Source: Polyangium mundeleinium
GTDB lineage: Bacteria > Myxococcota_A > Polyangia > Polyangiales > Polyangiaceae
DNA: 64,000 nucleotides
Assembly: GCF_028369105.1 (NCBI RefSeq)
Contig: NZ_JAQNDO010000001.1
Location: 2,845,711 to 2,909,710, forward strand
Direction: 5' to 3'
Shown here: positions 37,501 to 45,683 of the stretch, piece by piece
Layout: each line of letters opens with the position of its first letter
Position numbering within the stretch: the first letter of the stretch is position 1
The notes under the pieces: model-generated
What the model saw: the letters and a program-made list of their open reading frames with translations, nothing else
Database searches by the model: none
What the model was told of the DNA's origin: nothing
Translations under genes and position numbers: made by a program

Positions 37501-39909
37501 ATGGCCGAACGGTTCACCTTGCCCGTCCTACCGCTGCGCGACACCGTGCTGTTTCCCGGTCTCGCGACGCCGATCACCGCAGGAAGGCTGAAGACCCTGC
37601 GAGCGGTCGAGATAGCGCTCCGCGCCGACGGGGAGGACAAGCGTGTCTTCGCCGTCGCCCAGCGTGACACCTCCGAGGAGCCGACGGAGAGCAGTCTGTT
37701 CGCGGTCGGCGTGATCGGGCGGATCGCCCAGGTCCAGCGGCTGGGGACGGGGCTCTCGCTCGTCTTGCAGTGCGAGCGCCGTGCCACGGCGCTGCGTTAC
37801 GTCACCGAGGACGGGATCCTGCGCGCGGCTTGTGTGGAGCTTGCGGATCTGCCTCGGCGACCGGGCGAGGAGGCCGTCGTGCTCGCGCTCGCCCGTGAGG
37901 TGCGCGAGCGGGCGATCGAGTACGGTAAGCGTCGCGGCGCGCCGAAGGAAGCGCTCGAGCAGTTCCTCGGCGGCGTCGAGGATCCGAGCGCGCTCGCGAA
38001 CCACGTCGCATTTTACCTCGACCTCCCGGTGGCCGAGAAACAGGGGCTCTTGGAGACGCTCCGGACCGTGGAGCGGCTGCGCGCGCTCACCGTGCATTTG
38101 CACCGGCAGATCGGGATCGCCGAGACGCAGGAGAAGATCCGGACGACGGTGCAGGAGGAGCTCGGCGAGCGGCAGCGGGAGCTTTACCTGCGCGAGCAGC
38201 TCAAGGCGATCCAGAAAGAGCTCGGCGAGGAGGACGAGGCGGGCATCGCGGATCGGCTGGAGAAGAAGATCGACGCGGCGGACCTGCCGATCGAGGTGCG
38301 CGAGGAGGTGCGCCGCGAGCTCGGGCGGCTGCGCCGGATGAGCCGCGAGACCTCGCCCGAGGCGCAGGTCGTGACGAGCTGGCTCGAATGGGTCGGCGAT
38401 TTGCCGTGGAGCCGGCGGACGGACGACCACGTCGATCTCGAAATGGCCCGGCGGATCCTCGACGAAGACCATTACGGCCTCGGCGACGTGAAGGACCGGG
38501 TGCTCGAGCTGCTCAGCGTGATCAAATTGCGCCTGAAGGGACACATCTCGGCGCCCGAGCGGGCGCAGCGGGCCGCGCGCGGGCCGATCCTGCTCTTCCT
38601 CGGGCCGCCCGGCACGGGAAAGACGAGCATCGCGGAGAGCATTGCGCGGGCGATGGGGCGCAAATACATCCGCGTCTCGCTCGGCGGCGCGCGCGACGAG
38701 GCCGACATCCGCGGGCACCGGCGCACGTACGTCGGCGCGATGCCCGGCCGCATCCTGCAAGGCATGCGGCGTGTGGGCTCGAAAAACCCCGTCTTCACGC
38801 TGGACGAGATCGACAAACTCGGCGTCTCGTACCAGGGCGATCCGGCGGCGGCGCTCCTCGAGGTGCTCGATCCGGCGCAGAACGTGACGTTCGTCGACCA
38901 TTACCTGGGTTTGCCCTTCGACCTCTCGGAGGTGCTGTTCGTGTGCACGGCGAACCTGCGCGAGGGCATCCCGGCGCCGCTGCTCGATCGCATGGAGACG
39001 ATCACGTTTCCCGGATACACGGAGATCGAAAAGCTCGAGATCGCCCGGCGATATCTCTTGCCGCGGCAGCGACGCGAGTGCGCGCTCGAAGAGGAGCAGC
39101 TCGTCGTGTCGGACGTGGCGCTGCTCGACGTCATCACGAGCTACACGCACGAGGCGGGCGTGCGGCAGCTCGAACGGGCCATTGGCTCGCTGGCGCGGAA
39201 AGCGGCCCATCGGATTGCGACGGGCGCGGCGCAGCGGGTGCGGGTCGACACGGTGGCGGACGTCCGGGCGCTCCTCCGGCGCCCGCGGATGCGGCCCACG
39301 ACCGCGCTCGATCGAGACGAGCTCGGCGTCGCCACGGGCATGTATTACACGCAGGAGGGGGGCGACATCATGCACGTCGAGGCGAGCATCGTGCCTGGCA
39401 AGGGCGAGCTCGTGCTGACGGGGCAGCTCGGCGACGTCATGAAAGAGAGCGGGCGCGCGGCGCTGACGTATGCGCGTGAGCACGGCGCGGCGCTTGGCGT
39501 GCCGCGCGAGCGGCTGGAGGGACGGGACATCCACGTCCACGTGCCCGCCGGCGCGATTCCGAAGGACGGGCCGAGCGCGGGCGTGACGATGGCGACAGCG
39601 ATCGTCTCGGCGCTCTCGGGCAAACGGGTCCGGCGGGACGTCGCGATGACCGGGGAAATCACGCTGCGCGGGCGGGTCTTGCCGATCGGCGGCGTGAAGG
39701 AAAAGGTGCTCGGCGCGCACAGGGCGGCCATTCCGGAGATCATCCTGCCGCGGGACAACGAGGCCGAGCTCGAAGATCTCCCGGAGGAGGTGCTGCGGTC
39801 GTTGCATTTCCACTTCGTCGAGACGCTCGACGAGGTGCTCGCGATTGCGCTGCGTGCGGCGCCCGCGGCGGCCTGGCCGGTGGAGGTGGAGACGCCGCGG
39901 GCGGCGTGA
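37501..39909 (+). CDS. lon: ATP-dependent protease Lon
   Basis: 802 residues from the ATG at 37501; a preceding ATG at 37498 would sit too close to the GGGGGAA ribosome site. The N-terminal LonN domain (FTLPVLPLRDTVLFPG), coiled linker, AAA+ module (Walker A GPPGTGKTS, Walker B VFTLDEIDKL) and protease domain are complete. The Ser-Lys dyad is Ser692 in KDGPSAGVTMATA and Lys735 in GGVKEKVLGAHR. It degrades damaged and regulatory proteins; in Myxococcus one of two Lon proteins is needed for development, and the sigma-54-like promoter here would fit a regulated copy. Confidence 0.95.
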   Translation: MAERFTLPVLPLRDTVLFPGLATPITAGRLKTLRAVEIALRADGEDKRVFAVAQRDTSEEPTESSLFAVGVIGRIAQVQRLGTGLSLVLQCERRATALRYVTEDGILRAACVELADLPRRPGEEAVVLALAREVRERAIEYGKRRGAPKEALEQFLGGVEDPSALANHVAFYLDLPVAEKQGLLETLRTVERLRALTVHLHRQIGIAETQEKIRTTVQEELGERQRELYLREQLKAIQKELGEEDEAGIADRLEKKIDAADLPIEVREEVRRELGRLRRMSRETSPEAQVVTSWLEWVGDLPWSRRTDDHVDLEMARRILDEDHYGLGDVKDRVLELLSVIKLRLKGHISAPERAQRAARGPILLFLGPPGTGKTSIAESIARAMGRKYIRVSLGGARDEADIRGHRRTYVGAMPGRILQGMRRVGSKNPVFTLDEIDKLGVSYQGDPAAALLEVLDPAQNVTFVDHYLGLPFDLSEVLFVCTANLREGIPAPLLDRMETITFPGYTEIEKLEIARRYLLPRQRRECALEEEQLVVSDVALLDVITSYTHEAGVRQLERAIGSLARKAAHRIATGAAQRVRVDTVADVRALLRRPRMRPTTALDRDELGVATGMYYTQEGGDIMHVEASIVPGKGELVLTGQLGDVMKESGRAALTYAREHGAALGVPRERLEGRDIHVHVPAGAIPKDGPSAGVTMATAIVSALSGKRVRRDVAMTGEITLRGRVLPIGGVKEKVLGAHRAAIPEIILPRDNEAELEDLPEEVLRSLHFHFVETLDEVLAIALRAAPAAAWPVEVETPRAA

Positions 39910-39912
39910 CCC

Positions 39913-40515
39913 TCACTCGTGCTCGTTCGACACGAAGACCTGCGTGGAGAAGCGGAACTGGCCCGTGGGGGCGTCGCGCATTCCGGTGAGGGTCAAAGTG
40001 CTCACGGACGTGTCGCCGTCGAGGTCGCCCACGGCGGCGACCTCGACGCCCGAGGCGCCGGGGTCGGGCCCGCCGAGGGGCGGGCCGAGATACGCCTGAC
40101 CCACGGAATACCGATACTGGTAATACGTGGGGTCATCGAGGCCGAAACGGACGCAGCGCCAGCAACACTGGTCGAAGTCCTTGCCGTTCAAGTTTTCGGG
40201 CTGGTATTTCCGGGCCGCGGGGACGCTCTGCGGCGTGACGCAGAGCATGGTGCCGCCGCATTCGGGGCACCAGGTCGTGAGGCTCGACTCCGAGAGGCCG
40301 CCGAGGGGAAGGACCTCGCTCTTTACCGAGCGTTCGGTGAGCATCGCAATGCCACGCGCAATGCCGCCGATGGTCTGCTTGGCCTCGCTGACCTTCGCCG
40401 CGGCGAGATAACGCCGCACACCGAACATGGCGAGCGCTGCCAGGACGCCGACGATGGCGACCACGATCATCAGCTCGACCAGGGTGAAGCCTCGCCTTTC
40501 CCTCCGCCGCTTCAT
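39913..40515 (-). CDS. Type IV prepilin-like protein with Cys-rich C-terminal part
   Basis: 200 residues from the ATG at 40515, preceded by GGGAGCGAAG. The prepilin leader is short and basic and ends in RRG, with cleavage before FTLVELMIVVAIVGVLAALA, the conserved class III N-terminal helix with Glu at +5. The globular part has a Cys-rich stretch (WCPECGGTMLC and QCCWRC) suggesting a zinc or disulphide knot, unlike standard PilA. Either a pilin, a minor pilin or a type II pseudopilin. A strong sigma-54-like promoter lies upstream, as for pilA genes of several bacteria. It is convergent with lon, three bases apart. Confidence 0.85.
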   Translation of the reverse strand: MKRRRERRGFTLVELMIVVAIVGVLAALAMFGVRRYLAAAKVSEAKQTIGGIARGIAMLTERSVKSEVLPLGGLSESSLTTWCPECGGTMLCVTPQSVPAARKYQPENLNGKDFDQCCWRCVRFGLDDPTYYQYRYSVGQAYLGPPLGGPDPGASGVEVAAVGDLDGDTSVSTLTLTGMRDAPTGQFRFSTQVFVSNEHE

Positions 40516-40545
40516 GTTCTTCGCTCCCCTGGGGAGCGCGCGTGA

Positions 40546-40561
40546 AGCACGTGACGTGCCA
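40546..40561 (-). promoter_or_regulatory. Candidate sigma-54 (-24/-12) promoter of the prepilin gene
   Basis: Minus-strand TGGCACGTCACGTGCT (reading 40561 to 40546) has a perfect TGGCACG, then four bases, then GTGCT for TTGCT; GG and GC are 12 bases apart. The start site would be near 40535, giving a ~20-base leader that holds the ribosome site. Confidence 0.6.
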
Positions 40562-40705
40562 TGCACACCTCGTCCTGGATCCTGGGCTTTGATGCAAAAA
40601 AGCGGAGCGGAGGGACCGGCGTATGCCGGGATGCGTCAAAGGGTCGGTGACGAAAATCGTCACTCCGTGGTCGCGGGGGTGACCTTTTCCGTCAGGAGGA
40701 AAGGG

Positions 40706-41566
40706 TCATTTCGGATCCGTCGCGATGCACTCCCCTTCGCCGCGGAAATGCCCCACCGTGCGGGAGAGGTCCGTGACGAACGCGCCGAGGTCGTTCACGT
40801 CGACCGCACCCGTGCCATAAGCACCGTCGGCGGGATCGATGTCCACGAGTTTTTTGGCGGTGAGCTCGGCGAGCGTGACCTCGCCGTCGTTGTCCGTGTC
40901 CGCCGAGGCGAGGGCGTTGAAGCGCAGCTTCGCGTTCGGCGATTGCAGGTCGTCGTAGAACAGGTGATCGCCGTGGATCGTGATCTCGACGTTGTCGGTG
41001 CCGCCGTTCGTGACGAGGACGCCGACCGTCTCGCGGCCGTCTTTCTCGCCTCTGCAATCGGTGTATGCCGTGGGCACGCCGAAGCCCCAGCGGAACGTCT
41101 TTTTCACGGCGCCTTGCGTGGCCTCGCCCTCGGCCCAGATGGCGTATTTGCCTTGCTTCATCGCGTCGAGGTCGGCTGCGGTCGCGCCGTCGCCGAGCTC
41201 GGTATCGCCCCCCGCGGGGCGAATCTCGAAGCTCACCTTCGTCCAGGGCTTGGGCTCGAGATTCGCGAACGTGGCGAGCGGCTTGACCCCCGGGGCTACG
41301 TGATCGACGAGCTTCGTGGTGGTGACCTCGAAGCCAGGGGCGCCGGAATCGTCGGCGATGCGCACGCCGCCGAGAACGACGAGAAACTTCGAGAATTTGA
41401 TCGCCCAGCCGTCTTCGAATGCGGACGCTGGGATCTCCTCCTCGATGTACCCCTCACCCCAGGTCGTGAACACTACGTCCCCCGTGCCCGCGGTCTCGTC
41501 GGCGCCGCAGCCGGCGAGGAGCGCGGCGGCGAGGCAAAGGTACGTCCTTCCAAACAGGCTCTTCAT
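40706..41566 (-). CDS. Lipoprotein with EF-hand-like loop, partner of the TonB-fused receptor
   Basis: 286 residues from the ATG at 41566, preceded by GAGGAGA. The lipobox is ALLAGCGAD. The mature part is beta-rich, and a calcium-loop-like ADTDNDGEVTLAEL sits near residue 230. Segments AIWAEGEATQGAVKKTFRW and VEITIHGDHLFYDDL line up with EGEAQKETMKRIFRV and ITIHVAPSLWLDQ in the next lipoprotein, so the two look like distant paralogues. It is the last gene of a receptor-lipoprotein-lipoprotein operon. No known family recognised. Confidence 0.72.
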   Translation of the reverse strand: MKSLFGRTYLCLAAALLAGCGADETAGTGDVVFTTWGEGYIEEEIPASAFEDGWAIKFSKFLVVLGGVRIADDSGAPGFEVTTTKLVDHVAPGVKPLATFANLEPKPWTKVSFEIRPAGGDTELGDGATAADLDAMKQGKYAIWAEGEATQGAVKKTFRWGFGVPTAYTDCRGEKDGRETVGVLVTNGGTDNVEITIHGDHLFYDDLQSPNAKLRFNALASADTDNDGEVTLAELTAKKLVDIDPADGAYGTGAVDVNDLGAFVTDLSRTVGHFRGEGECIATDPK

Positions 41567-41577
41567 GTGTTTTCTCC

Positions 41578-42423
41578 TCAAGGTGTCGAATACGCGAAGG
41601 TCACGGCGGCTCCCTTCTTGAAGCCGCGCGTGATGGCGCGGAAGGTCTGGCCGTCCCGCGGCACGACCACGGGCGAACCGTCCGTGCTCTCCGGTATCTC
41701 GTCGAATTCGGCCTGATCGAGCCATAGGCTCGGCGCCACGTGGATCGTGATCGTGCCATCGTCCTGCACGTCGGGCGCGCCCTCGAAGGCGCACCCTTCG
41801 AGGCGCGGCTCGCCATACGCGTCGAGGATGTCGGCGGCGTCGGCCTCGACGCGGAAGATTCGTTTCATCGTCTCCTTTTGCGCCTCGCCTTCGAGCACGA
41901 CGACGTGCCCCGCGAGCGTGTCCTTCGCGTCGCCCACGGGCGCGGGCTCATACGAGAAGCGCCCGGAGCGATACAGGCCCGTCACGCCATCGCCGGGCGG
42001 GAGAGCCGCGGGGCCTTGCGCGAGGTCGACCGAGGACGAAACGAGCACCTGGCCCATCGCGTCGCCGGCCTGGTAATGGCCAGGGTGTGCGTGGGCCAGG
42101 CCGAGGCCGAGGAATCGCGCGAAGCGGTCGCGTGGGGGCAGGGGCGTGGCGGAGGCCGAGAAGATCGGCGCACCATTGAAGTAATAGAGGGGGCCGATGG
42201 AGACGGAGGCGAGCGAGAGGCGGATCGACCAGCCGTAGGCATTGACGAACGGCGCGTCGATCCCGTCGTCGGCGACGATACGCGTCTGCAAGGCGACGCG
42301 CTTGCCGCTCGTGGTCTCGGCGGGTCCGCAGGCGGAGGCAAGGGCGCCCGCGGCGAGGGAGAGGCCGACCAGGAAAACACCGGCGGCGGAGGAGAGGCCC
42401 AGACGAACCATCGAGCGTTTCAT
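41578..42423 (-). CDS. Lipoprotein with His-rich loop, partner of the TonB-fused receptor
   Basis: 281 residues; ATG at 42423, or the ATG four codons later. The signal peptide ends in a lipobox (LASACGPAE). A striking HAHPGHYQAGDAMGQ segment near residue 110 could bind a transition metal. The C-terminal half shares a pattern with the downstream lipoprotein. It sits 13 bases after the receptor gene and 11 before the next, so the three are one operon; a surface protein that hands a ligand to the receptor is a reasonable guess. Family not recognised. Confidence 0.72.
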   Translation of the reverse strand: MKRSMVRLGLSSAAGVFLVGLSLAAGALASACGPAETTSGKRVALQTRIVADDGIDAPFVNAYGWSIRLSLASVSIGPLYYFNGAPIFSASATPLPPRDRFARFLGLGLAHAHPGHYQAGDAMGQVLVSSSVDLAQGPAALPPGDGVTGLYRSGRFSYEPAPVGDAKDTLAGHVVVLEGEAQKETMKRIFRVEADAADILDAYGEPRLEGCAFEGAPDVQDDGTITIHVAPSLWLDQAEFDEIPESTDGSPVVVPRDGQTFRAITRGFKKGAAVTFAYSTP

Positions 42424-42436
42424 GTGTTCCTCGCTG

Positions 42437-44854
42437 CTAGATGTGGAGGGACAAGGTGCCCATCAAGGTGAGCGGCGCGCCCACCGTCACGTGGTTGAGC
42501 GGCACGAGCGAGAGCGCCGCGCCGCGCGTGAAGCTCGACGCGTAGGTGAACTGGCCGTCGTACCATTTCGCGTCGAGCAGGTTGTAGACATCGATTTCGA
42601 TTTCGACCTCGCGCAGCCTGGCGCCGAGCGTGGCGTCGGCGAGGAAGATGTCCCGGCCAAACTCGGCGAAGCGCAGGGGCCGGACGCCGAGGTAGGCGAG
42701 GCCCACGCCGATCTTGCCCACGAGATCACGGCCGAAGAGGCGGGCGAGGCGAGGCGTGAGCGCGACGTCGGTGCGCGCGACGAGCTGGGGCGTGTAGGGG
42801 ACGAGCGTGTCGATCTCAGGGCCCGCCGTGAAGGATGCGCGGGTATATGTGACGCTGCCGCTCTCGACGATCCACGAGCGCGGGCGAAGGACGAAATCGA
42901 GCGCAAAGCCCGTGCGCTGCGTGGCCGAGACCCGCTCGTAGGCGGTGGCCTTCTCGTCGAAGACGAGGTCGTCGGAGAGGCGGGTGTGAAAGACGGCGAG
43001 GTTTGCCCGCGTGCGCTCGCCGTCGGCATAACGGACGCCGGCTTCGAAGGAACGCACGGTGGTGAAGGGCGTGCGTTCGCCGTCGCCGAGGGTCCGGGCC
43101 TGGGGAGAGCGAAAGCCGTCGCCATAACTCGCGACCGCGTGCAGTCCCGGGAGTAAGGTGACGTCGACGGTCGCTTTTCCTCCCACGCGCGCACCCATGG
43201 CCGCGCGCGCCGCTCCCGCGCCCTCGCCCGATGCGAGGTCCGTGACGCCATAAAAGAGCCCGTCCACGCGCACGCCGCCGCGGATCACCACGCGGCGGAG
43301 CGGCCGGAGCGAGGCGTCGATGTAGCCGGCGACGTCGGCCGCGCGGACGTGGGCGTCGACGAGGGTGTCCATCACGCGATCCGTGATGACCGAGAGCCGG
43401 CGCTGGGATTGCTCGATCAGGTCGCCGCGGGCCTGAACGCCAATTTCGAGGGCGTCTTCCGGGGAGAAGAACGGCGTCTTGCGGTGGTAATGGGTGGACA
43501 CGCCAACCGTCGTCGCCTCGTTGCTCTGCTGCTGCGAGTCGCCGTCGATCGGGTCGAGGAGGAACCCCGTGTAGTTGGCGCGGAGCCGGAGGCCCCGCAG
43601 GGTGAAGTAGGGCGTGAAGGAGAAGCGCGCTTTGCCGTCTTCGTCGTCGTGGTCGAGGGAGAGCACGACCTGGAGACGGGTCGAATCACCGCCCTGGCGC
43701 GCGTCGTAGGTCGCGAATCGATCGACGAGGCCACGGTCGACGTCGTCCAGGCGGAGGACGCCCGCCGAGGAGAAGCGCGCTGCATAGGCCGAGGCCATGA
43801 CGCGGGCCGAGAGGTTCGCGCCGAGGGGAAAGACGTGCTGGGCGATTGCCGAGGCGCGGCGCGCGGCGCGAGAAGGGCCGAATCCGTCGGTGCTTTGCGC
43901 CTCGAAGGCCCCGAACGTCGCTTCGGTCGTGCCCGCGGGCCGATAGGCGAGGAAGAGGCGTCGCTCGCCGTAGGTGCCGAGGCCGAGGGACGCGGTAAAA
44001 CCCGTCTCGGCGAGGCCGAGGTCCATTTCGATGGTCCCCGCGACCGCGAAATCGCCCTGCCTCGGGTCGTAGGGCCCGGCCTTGGCGCGGACGCTCTTCA
44101 CGACCTCGGGCATCACGAAATGCAGGTCGGCATACCCCTGGCCGTGGACATTCGAGACCTCGTTCACGGGCGCCCCCGCGACGCGGAGTTCGATGTCCTG
44201 CCCGTGCGCCGCGTCGAAGCCGCGCAAAAAGATTTGATGCGCCTTGCCCTGACCGCCGTGCTGCGTGGTGAAGACGCCGGGAACGACGCGCAGAAGATCA
44301 CTCGCCGTGCGGTGCGGGGCCGCCGCGAGGACGTCACGTTTCTGAACGATTTCGGAGGCGCTGCGCGGCGGTCCCTCGCCACGAACGGTCACGGCAATCG
44401 GAGGCGGAGGCGGAGGCGGTGGCGGCGGAGGCGGGTGCGGATGCAAATGCGGGGGTGGATCCAGCAGACCGGGCACGGGCTTGTCCGCCGGTTTGGCCGG
44501 GGGAACCTCCGCCTCTCCCTCGAATCGGGCGATCATTCGGATCCGCGCCTTCACGGCCGTGCCGCCCTGGCGCGCGGGGGCGAACGTCCACTGCGCCGCG
44601 GCGCGGATCGCCTCGGCGTCGAAGGCCGGCGAGACGCTCGCCTCGACCTCGATCGCCATGGCGCGACCGTCGGGGCCGACCGTGATCAAAAGCGGGACGA
44701 TGACGTCGTGCGCCTCGGCGCGCCCGTTGGGCCACGTGGGCGAAGGCTGGCTCTTCGGCACGGGTGGCGTGACCTCGTCGTGCGCGCGCGCGGGCAAAAC
44801 GACGAGTGATGCCAGGACGAAGAGGGTCGAAGGGAGAAAATGGCGCGGGCGCAA
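42437..44854 (-). CDS. TonB-dependent outer-membrane receptor with N-terminal TonB C-terminal-like domain
   Basis: 805 residues; TTG start at 44854, with signal peptide LFVLASLVVLPARA. Residues ~30-115 form a domain like the C-terminal end of TonB (VIVPLLITVGPDGRAMAIEV, then AIRAAAQWTFAPARQGGTAV), here fused in front of a receptor. A His/Pro linker (PPHLHPHPP plus a long Pro run, ~130-155) precedes the plug (~165-290: DLLRVVPGVFTTQHGGQG, HQIFLRGFDAAHG, NVHGQGYADLHFV). The rest is a 22-strand-type barrel ending in a short aromatic-poor LSLHI. Two lipoproteins follow in the operon. The ligand is unknown; His-rich segments in linker and partner suggest a metal or metal complex. Confidence 0.87.
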   Translation of the reverse strand: MRPRHFLPSTLFVLASLVVLPARAHDEVTPPVPKSQPSPTWPNGRAEAHDVIVPLLITVGPDGRAMAIEVEASVSPAFDAEAIRAAAQWTFAPARQGGTAVKARIRMIARFEGEAEVPPAKPADKPVPGLLDPPPHLHPHPPPPPPPPPPPPIAVTVRGEGPPRSASEIVQKRDVLAAAPHRTASDLLRVVPGVFTTQHGGQGKAHQIFLRGFDAAHGQDIELRVAGAPVNEVSNVHGQGYADLHFVMPEVVKSVRAKAGPYDPRQGDFAVAGTIEMDLGLAETGFTASLGLGTYGERRLFLAYRPAGTTEATFGAFEAQSTDGFGPSRAARRASAIAQHVFPLGANLSARVMASAYAARFSSAGVLRLDDVDRGLVDRFATYDARQGGDSTRLQVVLSLDHDDEDGKARFSFTPYFTLRGLRLRANYTGFLLDPIDGDSQQQSNEATTVGVSTHYHRKTPFFSPEDALEIGVQARGDLIEQSQRRLSVITDRVMDTLVDAHVRAADVAGYIDASLRPLRRVVIRGGVRVDGLFYGVTDLASGEGAGAARAAMGARVGGKATVDVTLLPGLHAVASYGDGFRSPQARTLGDGERTPFTTVRSFEAGVRYADGERTRANLAVFHTRLSDDLVFDEKATAYERVSATQRTGFALDFVLRPRSWIVESGSVTYTRASFTAGPEIDTLVPYTPQLVARTDVALTPRLARLFGRDLVGKIGVGLAYLGVRPLRFAEFGRDIFLADATLGARLREVEIEIDVYNLLDAKWYDGQFTYASSFTRGAALSLVPLNHVTVGAPLTLMGTLSLHI

Positions 44855-45012
44855 GCGAAATCCCGTGCAGAGCTGGTAGCACGAACGTTACGCGACGTGC
44901 CATCCATTTCGCGGCCTCGCGGGACGACCGTTCGATGGGCCGGTAGACGTACGTCCGACCCAGCGCGGCGGCTCCATGACGCGGGACGGCAGACGCCGCT
45001 TGACCGACGGCT

Positions 45013-45024
45013 TACCAACTGGTA
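45013..45024. promoter_or_regulatory. Candidate TetR operator
   Basis: TACCAACTGGTA is a TACCA/TGGTA inverted repeat with a two-base centre. It lies 16 bases upstream of the tetR start, where a bound repressor would block its own transcription or translation. Confidence 0.45.
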
Positions 45025-45040
45025 GGGAACTCCTGACCGG

Positions 45041-45679
45041 ATGGTTCTCGCCCGTTCTTCCGACCCTGACGTGCCGCGCGCCATCGTCGCCGCGGCGACG
45101 CGCCTCTTCGCGGCGCAAGGCTTCGACGCGACCAGCGTGCAGGCCGTGGCCGACGAGGTCTCGCTGACGAAGCAGGCCGTGCTGCATCATTTCCCGTCGA
45201 AGGAGCACCTGCGCCAGGCGGTCCTCGACGCGATCCTCGCCCACTGGAACGATACGCTGCCACGGCTTTTGCTCGCGGCGGCGGCGAGCGAGGATCGATT
45301 CGAGGCGGTGTTCGGCGAGCTGTCGGCGTTTTTCGCCGCGGATCCAGATCGCGCGCGGGTCGTGCTGCGCGAGGCGCTCGATCGGCCCGCCGAGATGCGG
45401 AAGCTTTTGCGAGGGCCGGTGCGCCCGTGGCTCGAGGCGGTCGCAGGGTACATTCGCTCGGGGCAGGCCGCGGGAAAACACCACGCCGACGTCGATCCGG
45501 AGGCGTACGTGGTGCACGTGATGCTTTTCGTCATCTCCGCGGTCGCGAGCGCGTCCGTGATGCAAGGGGCGCTCGACGACGAGGCGCGCGCCCGCAGCGA
45601 CAAGGAGCTCGCCCGGATCGCGCGCGCGAGCTTGTTTACCCCCGCCCGGCCGCGCGGCGGGGCCCTTCCGAAGAGGTGA
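45041..45679 (+). CDS. TetR-family transcriptional regulator
   Basis: 212 residues. The N-terminal helix-turn-helix is typical: IVAAATRLFAAQGFDATSVQAVADEVSLTKQAVLHHFPSKEHL. The C-terminal ligand domain (~60-200) is helical and unassigned. The gene is immediately followed (4 bases) by the acyl-CoA dehydrogenase gene, so it most likely controls the downstream fatty-acid operon and senses an acyl-CoA. The palindrome at 45013-45024 is a candidate site for autoregulation. Confidence 0.92.
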   Translation: MVLARSSDPDVPRAIVAAATRLFAAQGFDATSVQAVADEVSLTKQAVLHHFPSKEHLRQAVLDAILAHWNDTLPRLLLAAAASEDRFEAVFGELSAFFAADPDRARVVLREALDRPAEMRKLLRGPVRPWLEAVAGYIRSGQAAGKHHADVDPEAYVVHVMLFVISAVASASVMQGALDDEARARSDKELARIARASLFTPARPRGGALPKR

Positions 45680-45683
45680 ATCC

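Noticed and set aside
42437..44854. Translating the receptor as two genes, a TonB protein and a receptor
   Set aside because: The frame is continuous with one signal peptide and a linker; no stop or second start lies between the domains.
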